From: Clostridiales bacterium
GTDB lineage: Bacteria; Bacillota; Clostridia; Lachnospirales; Lachnospiraceae
NCBI GenBank assembly: GCA_003343625.1
Contig: QAKV01000018.1
Location: forward strand, 1 to 60,430
Direction: 5' to 3'
Length of the DNA: 60,430 bases
A model generated the notes under the pieces. The model worked only from the letters and a program-made list of their open reading frames with translations, made no database searches and had not been told where the DNA came from. Below, one piece after another: positions 7,933-16,892 of the stretch. The position numbers were made by a program, and so were the translations under genes. The stretch's first letter is position 1; the number at the start of each line of letters is the position of its first letter.

Positions 7933-8456
7933 TGCTGGCCGTTATCGGCGCCTGTCTGACGATGCTGGGAGCGGTCGGAGCGGGCGGCTGTATCTGCCTG
8001 GAGCGAAAGAACAGGATCGCACAGCTGTCCGTTTTCATGCAGGCATTTTCCATGATGGCAGGGGAAATCGCATATAGCAGGATTTCCCTGCCGGAAGTGT
8101 TTTCTGAGGTAGGAAGCAGGATGGAAGAAAGCGACGGGCTGGGGGAAGTTTTCGGGAGGCTGGGACGGAGGCTGTGCGACGGAAAAGGGCAGGATATCAG
8201 AACCATATGGGGGGAAGAGATGGGAAGATACCTTCTGCGGACGAGGCTTTCTGCAGGGGAAAAGGAAATGATCCTGTCCTTTCCGTCAGCCGTCTGGTAT
8301 CTGGACGGGCAGCGTCAGCAGGCGGCGGTTGAGGCGTTCGCACAGCGCTTTATGGAAGAGGCGAAGCGGGCCCGGCAGGCGCAAAAAGAGGAAAACAGAA
8401 TCACGATGGCGGTTAGCATCGCCTGCGGGGCATTCGCAGCGATCCTGCTGGCGTGA
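7932..8456 (+). CDS. spoIIIAB: Stage III sporulation protein AB
   Basis: A 174-residue protein with hydrophobic segments at both ends (LAVIGACLTMLGAVGAGG and VSIACGAFAAILLA), the family layout that resembles type II secretion protein F. It starts at the ATG overlapping the AA stop (TGATG), which sets the start against longer upstream frames. In the mother-cell membrane it is proposed to form part of the channel platform. Confidence 0.92.
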   Translation: MLAVIGACLTMLGAVGAGGCICLERKNRIAQLSVFMQAFSMMAGEIAYSRISLPEVFSEVGSRMEESDGLGEVFGRLGRRLCDGKGQDIRTIWGEEMGRYLLRTRLSAGEKEMILSFPSAVWYLDGQRQQAAVEAFAQRFMEEAKRARQAQKEENRITMAVSIACGAFAAILLA

Positions 8457-8474
8457 AAGAACGGGGGAAAGCGG

Positions 8475-8669
8475 ATGGAGGTCAGTCTGATTTTTAAAAT
8501 TGCGGCGGTGGGAATCCTGGTGACGATTTTGTGCCAGGTATTAAAGCACAGCGGGAGGGAGGAACACGCTTTTTTGCTGTCTCTGGCCGCTCTGATTCTT
8601 GTTTTGAGCTGGATTGTGCCCTATATTTACGATCTGTTTTCCACCATTCAGTCGCTGTTTTCCCTGTAA
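8475..8669 (+). CDS. spoIIIAC: Stage III sporulation protein AC
   Basis: A 64-residue, almost entirely hydrophobic protein with two membrane helices (LIFKIAAVGILVTILCQVL and FLLSLAALILVLSWIVPYIY). Length and position between AB and AD identify it as SpoIIIAC. GGGGGAAAG precedes the ATG. Confidence 0.93.
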   Translation: MEVSLIFKIAAVGILVTILCQVLKHSGREEHAFLLSLAALILVLSWIVPYIYDLFSTIQSLFSL

Positions 8670-8717
8670 AACCCTGCGGGAACAGGCTGCGCAAAAGCCG
8701 GGGCGGGAGGTGATGAA

Positions 8718-9104
8718 ATGGAGTTCCTCAAAATCGGGGCCATCGCGGTGGTGGGAGTCCTGTTGGGGATTCAATTTAAGAGCGGAAGGCAGGAATATGG
8801 GGCGTACATCGGCGCGGTCATCTGTATTTTGATCTTTTCCTGCACTGCGGCCTATATGGGACAGGTGAAGGAACAACTGGAGGCGTTCGGGGCCTATCTG
8901 GGTTCTGCGGGGAGGTATTTCACCCTTCTGTTCAAAGTGGTGGGGATTACATGGCTGTGCGAATTCGTGGCCGGGATCTGCAGGGACAGCGGATTTTCCG
9001 CCATCGCTGCCCAGATCGAACTGTTCGGGAAGATCGCGATCCTGTTCGCGGGGATGCCGGTATTTCTGTCCCTGGTGGAGACTATCGCGGGGTTTATGGG
9101 GTGA
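8718..9104 (+). CDS. spoIIIAD: Stage III sporulation protein AD
   Basis: A 128-residue membrane protein starting MEFLKIGAIAVVGVLLGIQF with about four hydrophobic segments, usual for SpoIIIAD. A GGGAGGTG ribosome site lies just upstream. AC and AD are related small membrane proteins of the feeding-tube channel. The next gene starts about 12 bases after its stop. Confidence 0.93.
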   Translation: MEFLKIGAIAVVGVLLGIQFKSGRQEYGAYIGAVICILIFSCTAAYMGQVKEQLEAFGAYLGSAGRYFTLLFKVVGITWLCEFVAGICRDSGFSAIAAQIELFGKIAILFAGMPVFLSLVETIAGFMG

Positions 9105-9116
9105 AGGTTGGAAAAT

Positions 9117-10163
9117 ATGGAACACTATCTGGAGCAGCTGAATCTGACGGAAATGATGGAGGAACTGGACGGATTCTTCCCCGATAAATCCCTTGATCTG
9201 TGGGGAATGTTCGAACGGATTCTGGCGGGGAACTGGAAGGAAGCGGGGGAAATGGCGTGGCAGGGTCTCTTCGGCAGCGTTCTGGAGCAGGCGACGGGGA
9301 TGAAGGGGCTGCTGGCATCCCTCCTGATCCTGGGAATGCTTTCCGTCCTGATCTCCTGCTTTCTCGCGAGCTTTGAAAACCATCAGATCGCGCAGATCGC
9401 CCATTACATTTTTTATCTGCTCCTGCTGGCCATCGTGCTCAAAATTTTTTCCAGATGCTATCAGACCGCGCAGCAGGTGATGGGGGCCATGACGCAGTTT
9501 TCCAGATTTGTGCTGCCGGCCCTGTGCCTGTCTTTGGGGCCGGCGGCGGGAGGGCTGACTGCGGCAGGGTATTATGAACTGGCGTTGATTCTGATTTTTC
9601 TGGTGGAAACTTTCCTGCTGCAGTTCTGTCTGCCGCTCCTGCCCGCTTTCATGCTGTTGCTTTTGATGAACGGGGTCTGGGAGGAAGGCAAGCTTTCCTC
9701 TTTGATGGAGCTTCTGGAAAAAGGGCTGAGGGCTGCTGCGGGATTTTGTCTGGCCGCCATCACAGGAATGGGGTTTTTGCAGTCCATGGTAGCCCCGGCG
9801 CTGGACGGCTTAAAGCGCAGCGCCGCACAAAAGGTGGTTTCCGCCATACCGGCGCTGGGAGGGCTGGCGGAGAGCACCACTCAACTGCTGATCGGATCGG
9901 CAGTCCTTTTGAAGAACAGCTTAGGGCTGTTCGCCCTGATCCTGCTCGTCCTTTTGATCGCGGCTCCATTTGGCGAACTGCTCCTATACGGGGCGCTGCT
10001 GCGCGTCGCCGGAGCGCTGATGGGCATCGTGGCGGACAAACGGCTGACGGTCTGTGTGAACCGGGCCGCAGATGCGGTATTTCTGACGCTGCGGATCGCG
10101 GGTACGGCTGCCGCCTGTTTTTTGATCCTCATCGCAGTGGTCACTTGCCTGGCGGGAGGATAA
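9117..10163 (+). CDS. spoIIIAE: Stage III sporulation protein AE
   Basis: A polytopic membrane protein of 348 residues, with a soluble N-terminal part and several long hydrophobic helices from about residue 60 onward (for example LLASLLILGMLSVLISCFLA). This is the SpoIIIAE family pattern, proposed to form the channel core in the mother-cell membrane. I start it at ATG 9117, nine bases after TGAAGG; the TTG at 9108 has no room for a ribosome site. Confidence 0.93.
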   Translation: MEHYLEQLNLTEMMEELDGFFPDKSLDLWGMFERILAGNWKEAGEMAWQGLFGSVLEQATGMKGLLASLLILGMLSVLISCFLASFENHQIAQIAHYIFYLLLLAIVLKIFSRCYQTAQQVMGAMTQFSRFVLPALCLSLGPAAGGLTAAGYYELALILIFLVETFLLQFCLPLLPAFMLLLLMNGVWEEGKLSSLMELLEKGLRAAAGFCLAAITGMGFLQSMVAPALDGLKRSAAQKVVSAIPALGGLAESTTQLLIGSAVLLKNSLGLFALILLVLLIAAPFGELLLYGALLRVAGALMGIVADKRLTVCVNRAADAVFLTLRIAGTAAACFLILIAVVTCLAGG

Positions 10164-10164
10164 T

Positions 10165-10755
10165 ATGGAGGAATTGCTGTCGATTTTGAAACAAACGGCT
10201 ATTTTCATGCTGGCTTCCCAGCTGATTCTGCACTTTTCTGTGGAAAAACAGTATGAAAAATATGGGAAGATGATAGCGGCCCTGATCGTCCTGGCACAGC
10301 TTTCGATTCCGATCCTATCGTTATTTCAGGAGGATCTGGCCGTCGGTTTCCTGAAAAAAATGGAACAGCTGGAGGCGGAGAACGAAATTTTTTCCAGGGA
10401 ATTGGAAGAGATGGAGGGGATGGAAGGCGATCTGGTGGAAGAAGGGCTGTTTTCTTCCGTGGAGCAGCGGCTGGAACAGGAGGCCGCTGCGGCGGGGGTG
10501 GCGGTGACGTCGGTGGGACTTAAGGATGGCGTGCTCCTGATCGGTGTGGAAGGGATGGGAACCAACGGGGATATCGGGAAGGAAAAAAACGATGCGGCCA
10601 GCGTCGCCCCCGTCCGGATTGATCCGGTGAAAATTCGGGACCAAACCGCGCCGGCCGCGGGGACGGCCGGTATGGAAAGAGAGGATCTGGCGGAACGTTT
10701 TGCCGCAGCCCTGGGGATGGAAGCGGAGGAAGTGGAGGTGATCGGGCTTGGATAA
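10165..10755 (+). CDS. spoIIIAF: Stage III sporulation protein AF
   Basis: A 196-residue protein with two N-terminal membrane helices (IFMLASQLILHFSVE, MIAALIVLAQLSIPILSLF) and a long soluble acidic C-terminal domain, matching SpoIIIAF. It starts two bases after the AE stop and its end overlaps the AG start by 8 bases. Confidence 0.9.
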   Translation: MEELLSILKQTAIFMLASQLILHFSVEKQYEKYGKMIAALIVLAQLSIPILSLFQEDLAVGFLKKMEQLEAENEIFSRELEEMEGMEGDLVEEGLFSSVEQRLEQEAAAAGVAVTSVGLKDGVLLIGVEGMGTNGDIGKEKNDAASVAPVRIDPVKIRDQTAPAAGTAGMEREDLAERFAAALGMEAEEVEVIGLG

Positions 10756-11395
10756 GCTGCGGAAGTGGTGCAGGGAAAAACTGACCCGGGAGAACATGAT
10801 CGTCCTGGCGCTGTCGGGAATTCTGCTCATGGTGATCGCCCTCCCTTCGGGAAAAAGTGAAAAGGAAGGGGACGGAGAACCGAAGTCCGGACTATCGGAC
10901 TCACAGGCTGGCATAATGGAAGAAAGCGAAAGAACCGGAACGGACGAGGAGGAGCTGGAACGGCGTCTGGAAGAGTTTCTGTCCTGTATGGAAGGAGCCG
11001 GAACGGTGAAGGTAATGCTCACCTTTTCTTCTACTGAGGAGCAGGTGGTGGAGAAGGATAGCCCCTACACCAGTTCACAGACCAGCGAGAACGACAGCGC
11101 CGGCGGCAGCAGGAGCATTGCCCAGAGGGAACAGGAGCAGTCCACGGTCTATACCACGGATCGGGAAGGCAATCAGGTCCCGTATGTGAAGAAGACTCTG
11201 TCCGCTGCTGTGGAGGGAGTGACCGTCCTGGCTCAGGGAGGGGATTCCTGGGCGGTCAAAAAAAATATTACCGATGTGATCGAGGCATTATTTGGAATAG
11301 AAGCACATAAAATTAAAGTAGCTAAGTTGGTGGTTCCTTCGGATGAGGCGGCCGCCACGGAGGAAAATGAGGAAAGCAGAGGGATCAGAAATTGA
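10748..11395 (+). CDS. spoIIIAG: Stage III sporulation protein AG, channel ring protein
   Basis: A 215-residue protein with one N-terminal membrane helix (MIVLALSGILLMVIALPSG) and an extracellular domain related to ring-building motif proteins. SpoIIIAG forms a large ring in the intermembrane space between mother cell and forespore. It begins with TTG inside the end of AF and overlaps AH by four bases (TTGA), so translation is likely coupled. Confidence 0.92.
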   Translation: MDKLRKWCREKLTRENMIVLALSGILLMVIALPSGKSEKEGDGEPKSGLSDSQAGIMEESERTGTDEEELERRLEEFLSCMEGAGTVKVMLTFSSTEEQVVEKDSPYTSSQTSENDSAGGSRSIAQREQEQSTVYTTDREGNQVPYVKKTLSAAVEGVTVLAQGGDSWAVKKNITDVIEALFGIEAHKIKVAKLVVPSDEAAATEENEESRGIRN

Positions 11396-12150
11396 AGAAC
11401 ATGTTCAAACGCAACCAGATTATGATCACGGCCCTGGCCATTATGATAGCGGTGGCGGGGTACCTGAATTTTGCCGGAACCAAGATCGGGGAAGAGGAGA
11501 TGGTGAGCGCCGGCGCAGAGGCTGCGCAGGAGGATATGGATGACCTGGCCGATCCTCTGCAGGAAGATGCGGCGTCCGATATCCCCAGCCTGGATTCCGA
11601 TGATGAGGCCGCTGCCGTGGAGAACTTTCTCGATTCCGACATGCAGGTTGCGGACAATGCGGAAGTTTCAATAGTATCCGACTATATAGATGAGGGGATG
11701 GCGGAAGCGGCGGATGAAACGGCCGTCGTAAGCCAGGACGCTGAAGTGCAGGACGGTGAGACGCCGGGCGAAGCCGTCTACACCAGTTCTTCGGGCGTTT
11801 CTTCCCTGTCAGGCGCCAGACTCTTAAAGGAACAGACCAGAGCGAAGAATAAGGAGACGCTTCTCGAAATCATCAACAACGCCAATATCGCGGAAAGCCA
11901 GAAGCAGGAGGCTGTGGATAATATGATCGCCCTCACGGATGTGGCGGAGCGCGAGACTGCCGCTGAGATTCTGCTGGAGGCGAAGGGATTTGCGGATGCA
12001 GTGGTGACGATCACCGACGACAGCGCGGACGTGGTGGTGGCGATGACTTCCCTGACGGATGCGCAGTGCGCACAGATCGAGGATATCGTCTCCCGCAAGA
12101 CCGGAGTGGCCGCCGAGAACATCGTGATCAACCCGATGGCGGGAAATTGA
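11392..12150 (+). CDS. spoIIIAH: Stage III sporulation protein AH, partner of SpoIIQ
   Basis: A 252-residue protein with one N-terminal membrane helix (IMITALAIMIAVAGYLNF), an acidic low-complexity linker (residues about 35-125) and a C-terminal ring-building domain (LLEIINNANIAESQKQEAVD). The family interacts with SpoIIQ from the forespore side. I use the TTG at 11392 because AGAGGG lies at the right distance and it overlaps the AG stop; ATG 11401 is the alternative. No terminator is obvious after it. Confidence 0.93.
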   Translation: MKNMFKRNQIMITALAIMIAVAGYLNFAGTKIGEEEMVSAGAEAAQEDMDDLADPLQEDAASDIPSLDSDDEAAAVENFLDSDMQVADNAEVSIVSDYIDEGMAEAADETAVVSQDAEVQDGETPGEAVYTSSSGVSSLSGARLLKEQTRAKNKETLLEIINNANIAESQKQEAVDNMIALTDVAERETAAEILLEAKGFADAVVTITDDSADVVVAMTSLTDAQCAQIEDIVSRKTGVAAENIVINPMAGN

Positions 12151-12179
12151 GGGCAGAGCGCCGCGAGATCAGAAAAGGC

Positions 12180-12208
12180 GTGCCAAAACGGACGCAATAT
12201 GCTACACT
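12180..12208 (+). promoter_or_regulatory. Sigma-A-type promoter of deoB
   Basis: GTGCCA at 12180-12185 and TACACT at 12203-12208, 17 bases apart, 65 bases upstream of the deoB ATG. A TG lies just before the -10. Confidence 0.5.
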
Positions 12209-12272
12209 GAAAAAAGATTTGACCGGAAAAACAGGAGAGAAACAATCCGTTTTCAGGAAGGAGAAGTGCCAC

Positions 12273-13424
12273 ATGAAAAGAGTATTTTTGATCGTACTGG
12301 ACAGCGTTGGAATCGGGGAGATGCCGGATGCGGAGGCCTATGGGGATAAGGGGACGAATACCCTGAAGGCAGCCGCATCCAGCGCGCTCTTCCGCCTGCC
12401 CAATCTGTCAAAGCTGGGGATTTTCAATCTGGACGGCGTGGACTGGCATGCGGATGAGCCGGACTACGTCGGAAGGATCGCCCGGATGAAAGAAGCTTCC
12501 AGAGGGAAGGATACCACCATCGGACATTGGGAGATCGCGGGAATTTATTCTCCCAGGCCTCTGCCCACCTACCCCGACGGTTTTCCGGAGGATGTGATGG
12601 AGCGCTTCTGCAGCGCGGTGGGGAGAGGATATTTATGCAATAAGCCATACTCCGGAACCCAGGTGATCCAGGATTATGGAGACGAACATGTCAGAACCGG
12701 GAAACTCATCGTCTATACTTCTGCGGACAGCGTATTTCAGATCGCGGCCCACGAAAAAGTGGTGCCGCCGAAAGAACTGTATCGCATCTGTGAGATCGCC
12801 AGACAACAGCTGCAGGGAGAACACGGCGTGGGCAGGGTGATCGCCAGGCCTTTTGCGGGCGACAGCGGGCATTATGTCAGGACTGCAGGCAGGCACGATT
12901 ATTCTCTCACCCCGCCCGGAACTACCATGCTGGATCAGCTGTCCGGGGCAGGATATTCGGTGATCGGGGTCGGAAAGATCAGGGATATCTTCGCGGGGAA
13001 AGGGATCACGGAGTTCGTCACCACGGCGGGCAATGAAGACGGGATCGAGAAAACCCTTTCCTACCTGAAAAAGGAGTTCGACGGGCTGTGTTTCGTCAAT
13101 CTGGTGGATTACGATATGCTCTACGGCCACAGGAGGGATGTGGACGGATACGCCAGGGCTCTGACCTGTTTCGATGAGAAACTGCCTGAACTTTTGTCCT
13201 GTCTCGGATCGGACGATCTTCTGATGATCACCGCAGACCACGGCTGCGATCCTTCCTATACCAAAACGACGGATCATACGCGGGAGTATACGCCGTTTCT
13301 GATGGCGGGGCCGAAGGTGAAACCGGCCAATCTCGGAACCAGGGATACCTTTGCGGATATCGCGGCTACGGTGCTCGACTGGTTCGGAATCGCGCCTGAT
13401 TTTGCGGGAGAGTCCATGCTCTGA
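12273..13424 (+). CDS. deoB: Phosphopentomutase
   Basis: Interconverts (deoxy)ribose 1-phosphate and 5-phosphate in nucleoside salvage, using two manganese ions. The 383-residue length fits the family. Visible metal-binding motifs are the N-terminal VLDSVGIGEMPDA and the C-terminal TADHGCDPSYTKTTDHTRE. AGGAAGGAG precedes the ATG. It has its own promoter, so it is not part of the spoIIIA operon it follows. Confidence 0.96.
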   Translation: MKRVFLIVLDSVGIGEMPDAEAYGDKGTNTLKAAASSALFRLPNLSKLGIFNLDGVDWHADEPDYVGRIARMKEASRGKDTTIGHWEIAGIYSPRPLPTYPDGFPEDVMERFCSAVGRGYLCNKPYSGTQVIQDYGDEHVRTGKLIVYTSADSVFQIAAHEKVVPPKELYRICEIARQQLQGEHGVGRVIARPFAGDSGHYVRTAGRHDYSLTPPGTTMLDQLSGAGYSVIGVGKIRDIFAGKGITEFVTTAGNEDGIEKTLSYLKKEFDGLCFVNLVDYDMLYGHRRDVDGYARALTCFDEKLPELLSCLGSDDLLMITADHGCDPSYTKTTDHTREYTPFLMAGPKVKPANLGTRDTFADIAATVLDWFGIAPDFAGESML

Positions 13425-13438
13425 GATGGGAATAGAGG

Positions 13439-13467
13439 TTGACAAAAGCGTTTCCGTTCTGTTTAAT
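13439..13467 (+). promoter_or_regulatory. Sigma-A promoter of prfC
   Basis: TTGACA at 13439-13444, 17-base spacer, TTTAAT at 13462-13467. It overlaps a spurious TTG/ATG reading start and so supports placing the prfC start downstream at 13505. Confidence 0.75.
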
Positions 13468-13504
13468 GGGAAAAGAACCTTTAATTGATGTGGAGGAAAC
13501 GAAA

Positions 13505-15100
13505 GTGGGAAACATTCGAGACGAAATTAACAGGAGGAGGACGTTCGCGATCATCTCTCACCCGGACGCGGGGAAGACGACGCTGACGGAGAAGTTCCTG
13601 CTCTACGGAGGAGCCATCAATCTGGCCGGCTCGGTGAAAGGGAAGGCGACGGCCCGCCATGCGGTATCCGACTGGATGGAGATCGAAAAACAGAGGGGTA
13701 TTTCCGTCACTTCTTCCGTTTTGCAGTTCGAATATGGCGGATATTGTATCAATATTCTGGACACGCCGGGCCACCAGGATTTCTCGGAAGACACCTATCG
13801 GACGCTGATGGCGGCGGATTCTGCGGTGATGGTAATAGATGCCAGCAAGGGCGTGGAGGCCCAGACGAGGAAGCTGTTCAAGGTATGCGTGATGCGCAAG
13901 ATCCCGATCTTCACCTTTATCAATAAGATGGATCGGGATGCCAACGATACTTTCGAGCTGCTGGATGATATCGAGAAAGAACTGGGGATCGCCACCTGCC
14001 CCATGAACTGGCCCATCGGCTCCGGAAAGAGCTTTAAGGGAGTCTACGACAGGGAAAAGAAGTGCGTGATCACCTATTCCGATACGGAAAAGGGGACGAA
14101 AGAGGGGGAGGCTACGGAAATCCCGCTGGAAGAAGCTGACCGGCTGACCGGCTTCGTGGGGGAAGACCTGAAGGAGAAGCTGCTGGAAGAGATTGAACTC
14201 CTGGACGGGGCCAGCGCGGAATTCGACCTGAAAGAGGTGCAGGCGGGCATTCTGACGCCGGTATTTTTCGGCTCCGCGCTGACTAATTTCGGTGTGGAAG
14301 ACTTCCTGCAGCATTTTCTGAAGATGACCACCACACCGTTGCCACGTCGGGCGGACAAGGGGATGATCGATCCCGTGGAGAACGACTTTTCCGCCTTCGT
14401 CTTCAAGATTCAGGCAAATATGAACAAGGCGCATCGGGACAGGATCGCCTTTATGAGAATCTGCTCGGGCAAATTCGATGCCGACATGGAAGTCAGACAT
14501 GTGCAGGGAGGGCGGATTATGCGCCTGTCCCAGCCTCAGCAGATCATGGCCAACGACAGGAAGATTCTGCAGGAAGCTTATGCGGGGGACATCATCGGGG
14601 TGTTCGATCCGGGGGTGTTCTCTATCGGGGATACGCTGTGTATGCCAAAAGAGCAGTTCGAGTACGAGGGGATTCCCACCTTTGCGCCGGAGCACTTTGC
14701 CAGGGTGCGGCAGGTGGACACCATGAAGCGAAAGCAGTTCGTCAAGGGAATCAGCCAGATCGCACAGGAAGGCGCCATTCAGATCTTCCAGGAATTCAAT
14801 ACCGGAATGGAAGAGATCATCGTCGGCGTGGTGGGCGTGTTGCAGTTCGACGTACTGAAATTCCGTCTGGAAAACGAGTACAATGTGGAGATTAAGCTGG
14901 AGCCCCTGCCCTATGAGCATATCCGCTGGATCGAGAACTGGGAGGAGATCGACCTGACGAAGCTGGTGGGCACTTCAGACATGAAAAAGGTTCGGGACTT
15001 AAAGGGAAATCCGCTCCTTTTATTCGTCAATTCCTGGAGTGTTGGCATGGTGCTGGATCGGAACGAAGGGCTCGTCCTTTCGGAATTCGGGAAAAACTGA
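13505..15100 (+). CDS. prfC: Peptide chain release factor 3
   Basis: A translational GTPase that removes RF1/RF2 from the ribosome after termination. The 531-residue length is typical. G motifs are SHPDAGKTT (about 18), DTPGHQDF (about 86) and NKMDRD (about 140); the RF3-specific WPIGSGKSFKGVYDR follows. The GTG at 13505 is chosen: it has GGAGG eight bases upstream and the family N-terminus (GNIRDEINRRRTFAIISH) begins there. The longer in-frame extension overlaps the promoter. Confidence 0.96.
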   Translation: MGNIRDEINRRRTFAIISHPDAGKTTLTEKFLLYGGAINLAGSVKGKATARHAVSDWMEIEKQRGISVTSSVLQFEYGGYCINILDTPGHQDFSEDTYRTLMAADSAVMVIDASKGVEAQTRKLFKVCVMRKIPIFTFINKMDRDANDTFELLDDIEKELGIATCPMNWPIGSGKSFKGVYDREKKCVITYSDTEKGTKEGEATEIPLEEADRLTGFVGEDLKEKLLEEIELLDGASAEFDLKEVQAGILTPVFFGSALTNFGVEDFLQHFLKMTTTPLPRRADKGMIDPVENDFSAFVFKIQANMNKAHRDRIAFMRICSGKFDADMEVRHVQGGRIMRLSQPQQIMANDRKILQEAYAGDIIGVFDPGVFSIGDTLCMPKEQFEYEGIPTFAPEHFARVRQVDTMKRKQFVKGISQIAQEGAIQIFQEFNTGMEEIIVGVVGVLQFDVLKFRLENEYNVEIKLEPLPYEHIRWIENWEEIDLTKLVGTSDMKKVRDLKGNPLLLFVNSWSVGMVLDRNEGLVLSEFGKN

Positions 15101-15138
15101 TCGAACGGGCGATGGGATTTTGCAGGGGCTGTGAAAGG

Positions 15139-16350
15139 ATGAAAAAACCGGGATTGGCATTTGGAGCGGGGCTGTTGGCGCTGGGGTTGGCGACGGGATG
15201 CGGGTCGCCCGGGATGGAAACCGGCCGATGGGAGACTGTGCCGGTCTCCGTTTCGGCGCCGGAAGAGAGGGAAAGCGAGAGCGTTCGGGAGATCGCGGCT
15301 GCGGAGGAAGAGGCGCGCGGGGAAGAGCCTGGAGAGAGGGAGATTTTCCGCTATGGGTTTTCGGAGCTTCCCACGCAGGAGGAACGGCTCCTTTATCAGG
15401 AGATCTTAAAGTCACTGCTGGAGCGGGAGGAAGAGACGGAGCTGTCTACCCTCGATCAGGAGCTGATAGAGCCTGTCTTTACCGCAGTGATGGCGGATCA
15501 TCCGGAGATCTTCTACGCCGATGGATATTCCTGCACATCCTATAAGCTGGGGGATGAGGTGAGAAAGCTCACGTTTACCGGCTCCTATACCATGGACGAG
15601 CCGGAAATCGTCCGGCGCGCCGGACTTTTGGAAGAGGCTGTGGATGTCTGGCTCTCAGATCTCCCGACAGGAGGAGATTATGAAAAGGCAAGGTATTTGT
15701 ATGAAACGCTCGTATTTCATACAGAATATCAGCAGGGGGCGCAGGACAGCCAGAATATCTGCTCAGTATTTTTAAATGGCCGGTCTGTGTGTCAGGGATA
15801 TGCGAAAGCCCTGCAGCTGCTGTGCCAGAGGGCGCAGCTTCCGGCCATGCTCGTCACCGGAGAGGTGAATGGGGAGGGCCATGCCTGGATTGTAGCGGAG
15901 CTGGACGGGGAATGGTATCACGTGGATCCTACCTGGGGGGACGCTTCCTGGCAGCAGGATGGACAGGCCTTCGATGCGGAGTCGGCTGAACCTGCCGTGA
16001 ATTACGATTACTTTTGCGTGACCACAGAACAGATCGCAAAGACCCATGAGATTGACACAGGGCAGCGACTGCCGGACTGCACTGCCGTAGAAAACAACTA
16101 TTATCGCAGAGAGGGCTGCTACCTGGAGGAGGCGGATCCGGAGCGGATCGCGGGCATTTTTCAAAGGGCAATCGACAGGGGAGAGGATATCGTCCGGTTG
16201 CAGTGTGCGCAGGATCCGGTGTACGAACAGGTATACGGATTCCTGATAGAGGAGCAGGGGATTTTTACCTATCTGCCAGAGACGGCGGGAACGGTCGCTT
16301 ATGCGGACAATCCGGAGCAGAGAACCTTCTGCTTCTGGCTCGCACCTTGA
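15139..16350 (+). CDS. Lipoprotein with transglutaminase-like domain
   Basis: A 403-residue predicted lipoprotein: signal peptide MKKPGLAFGAGLLALG with lipobox LATGC near residue 19, then an acidic linker and a transglutaminase-like (papain-fold) domain. The presumed triad is Cys in RSVCQGYAKAL (about 218), His in EGHAWIV (about 247) and Asp in HVDPTW (about 262). Such proteins may cleave or cross-link cell-surface peptides, but the substrate is unknown. The ATG at 15139 gives a proper signal peptide; an upstream in-frame ATG at 15112 does not. Confidence 0.85.
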   Translation: MKKPGLAFGAGLLALGLATGCGSPGMETGRWETVPVSVSAPEERESESVREIAAAEEEARGEEPGEREIFRYGFSELPTQEERLLYQEILKSLLEREEETELSTLDQELIEPVFTAVMADHPEIFYADGYSCTSYKLGDEVRKLTFTGSYTMDEPEIVRRAGLLEEAVDVWLSDLPTGGDYEKARYLYETLVFHTEYQQGAQDSQNICSVFLNGRSVCQGYAKALQLLCQRAQLPAMLVTGEVNGEGHAWIVAELDGEWYHVDPTWGDASWQQDGQAFDAESAEPAVNYDYFCVTTEQIAKTHEIDTGQRLPDCTAVENNYYRREGCYLEEADPERIAGIFQRAIDRGEDIVRLQCAQDPVYEQVYGFLIEEQGIFTYLPETAGTVAYADNPEQRTFCFWLAP

Positions 16351-16357
16351 AAAATAC

Positions 16358-16386
16358 TAGGCAAATGCAGAGGATTTTGCTATAAT
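16358..16386 (+). promoter_or_regulatory. Promoter of the asp23-nusB gene group
   Basis: Extended -10 TGCTATAAT ending at 16386, with a weak -35 (TAGGCA at 16358-16363) 17 bases before the TATAAT at 16381-16386. It overlaps the end of the preceding gene region. Confidence 0.6.
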
Positions 16387-16414
16387 GAAACGTGAAAGTA
16401 AAGGAGGCACCCTT

Positions 16415-16801
16415 ATGGAAAAAGAAAGCAGCAAAAATACGTACGTATTACAGGAAGACGAGAATCTCGGCTCCGTGCAGATCGCCGATGAAGTGGTCGC
16501 CATGATCGCGTCTCTGGCAGCCACAGAGGTAGATGGCGTCTCCGCCATGGGAGGGAATATCACCAACGAACTGATGAGCAAGGTCGGCGTGAAAAATCTG
16601 ACCAAAGGCGTGAAAGTGGAGGTGATCGGCTCCAGCGTGAAGGTGGAACTGGTCGTTCTGCTCGAGTACGGTTACAATATCCCGGCTACCAGCCAGAAGG
16701 TGCAGGAGCGCGTGAAGAACGCCATTGAGAATATGACCGGGCTGACCGTAACGGATGTGAACATCCGCATCGCCGGGGTCAATATGAATGCCGGGAAATA
16801 A
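16415..16801 (+). CDS. Asp23/Gls24 family envelope stress protein
   Basis: A 128-residue protein whose core (VQIADEVVAMIASLAATEVD and GVKVEVIGSSVKVELVVLLE) is the Asp23/Gls24 domain. Homologues (yqhY in Bacillus) sit before nusB in many Firmicutes and affect fatty-acid or envelope homeostasis. AAGGAGG precedes the ATG at a good distance. A large hairpin separates it from nusB. Confidence 0.92.
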   Translation: MEKESSKNTYVLQEDENLGSVQIADEVVAMIASLAATEVDGVSAMGGNITNELMSKVGVKNLTKGVKVEVIGSSVKVELVVLLEYGYNIPATSQKVQERVKNAIENMTGLTVTDVNIRIAGVNMNAGK

Positions 16802-16808
16802 TTGGATT

Positions 16809-16869
16809 GGGGCCGTTACGGAGAAGGATCTCTCATCGCACTGAGATCCTTTCCCGTAAACAGCCCCTT
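16809..16869 (+). terminator. Long inverted repeat between asp23 and nusB
   Basis: GGGGC, GTTACGG and AAGGATCTC on the left pair with GAGATCCTT, CCGTAA and GCCCC on the right, with small bulges and a loop of about 10 bases. The T-run after it is weak (TTGTT), so it may attenuate rather than stop transcription into nusB. Confidence 0.55.
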
Positions 16870-16892
16870 GTTCCATTACCGTAGGAGAACAG

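Noticed and set aside
13481..14920. 479-codon open frame on the minus strand opposite prfC
   Set aside because: Shadow of a strongly coding gene; His/Gln/Arg-rich translation typical of antisense of GC-rich codons.
15112..15138. Upstream start of the transglutaminase-like lipoprotein
   Set aside because: It would place charged and cysteine residues before the signal peptide; ATG 15139 gives a standard lipoprotein signal.
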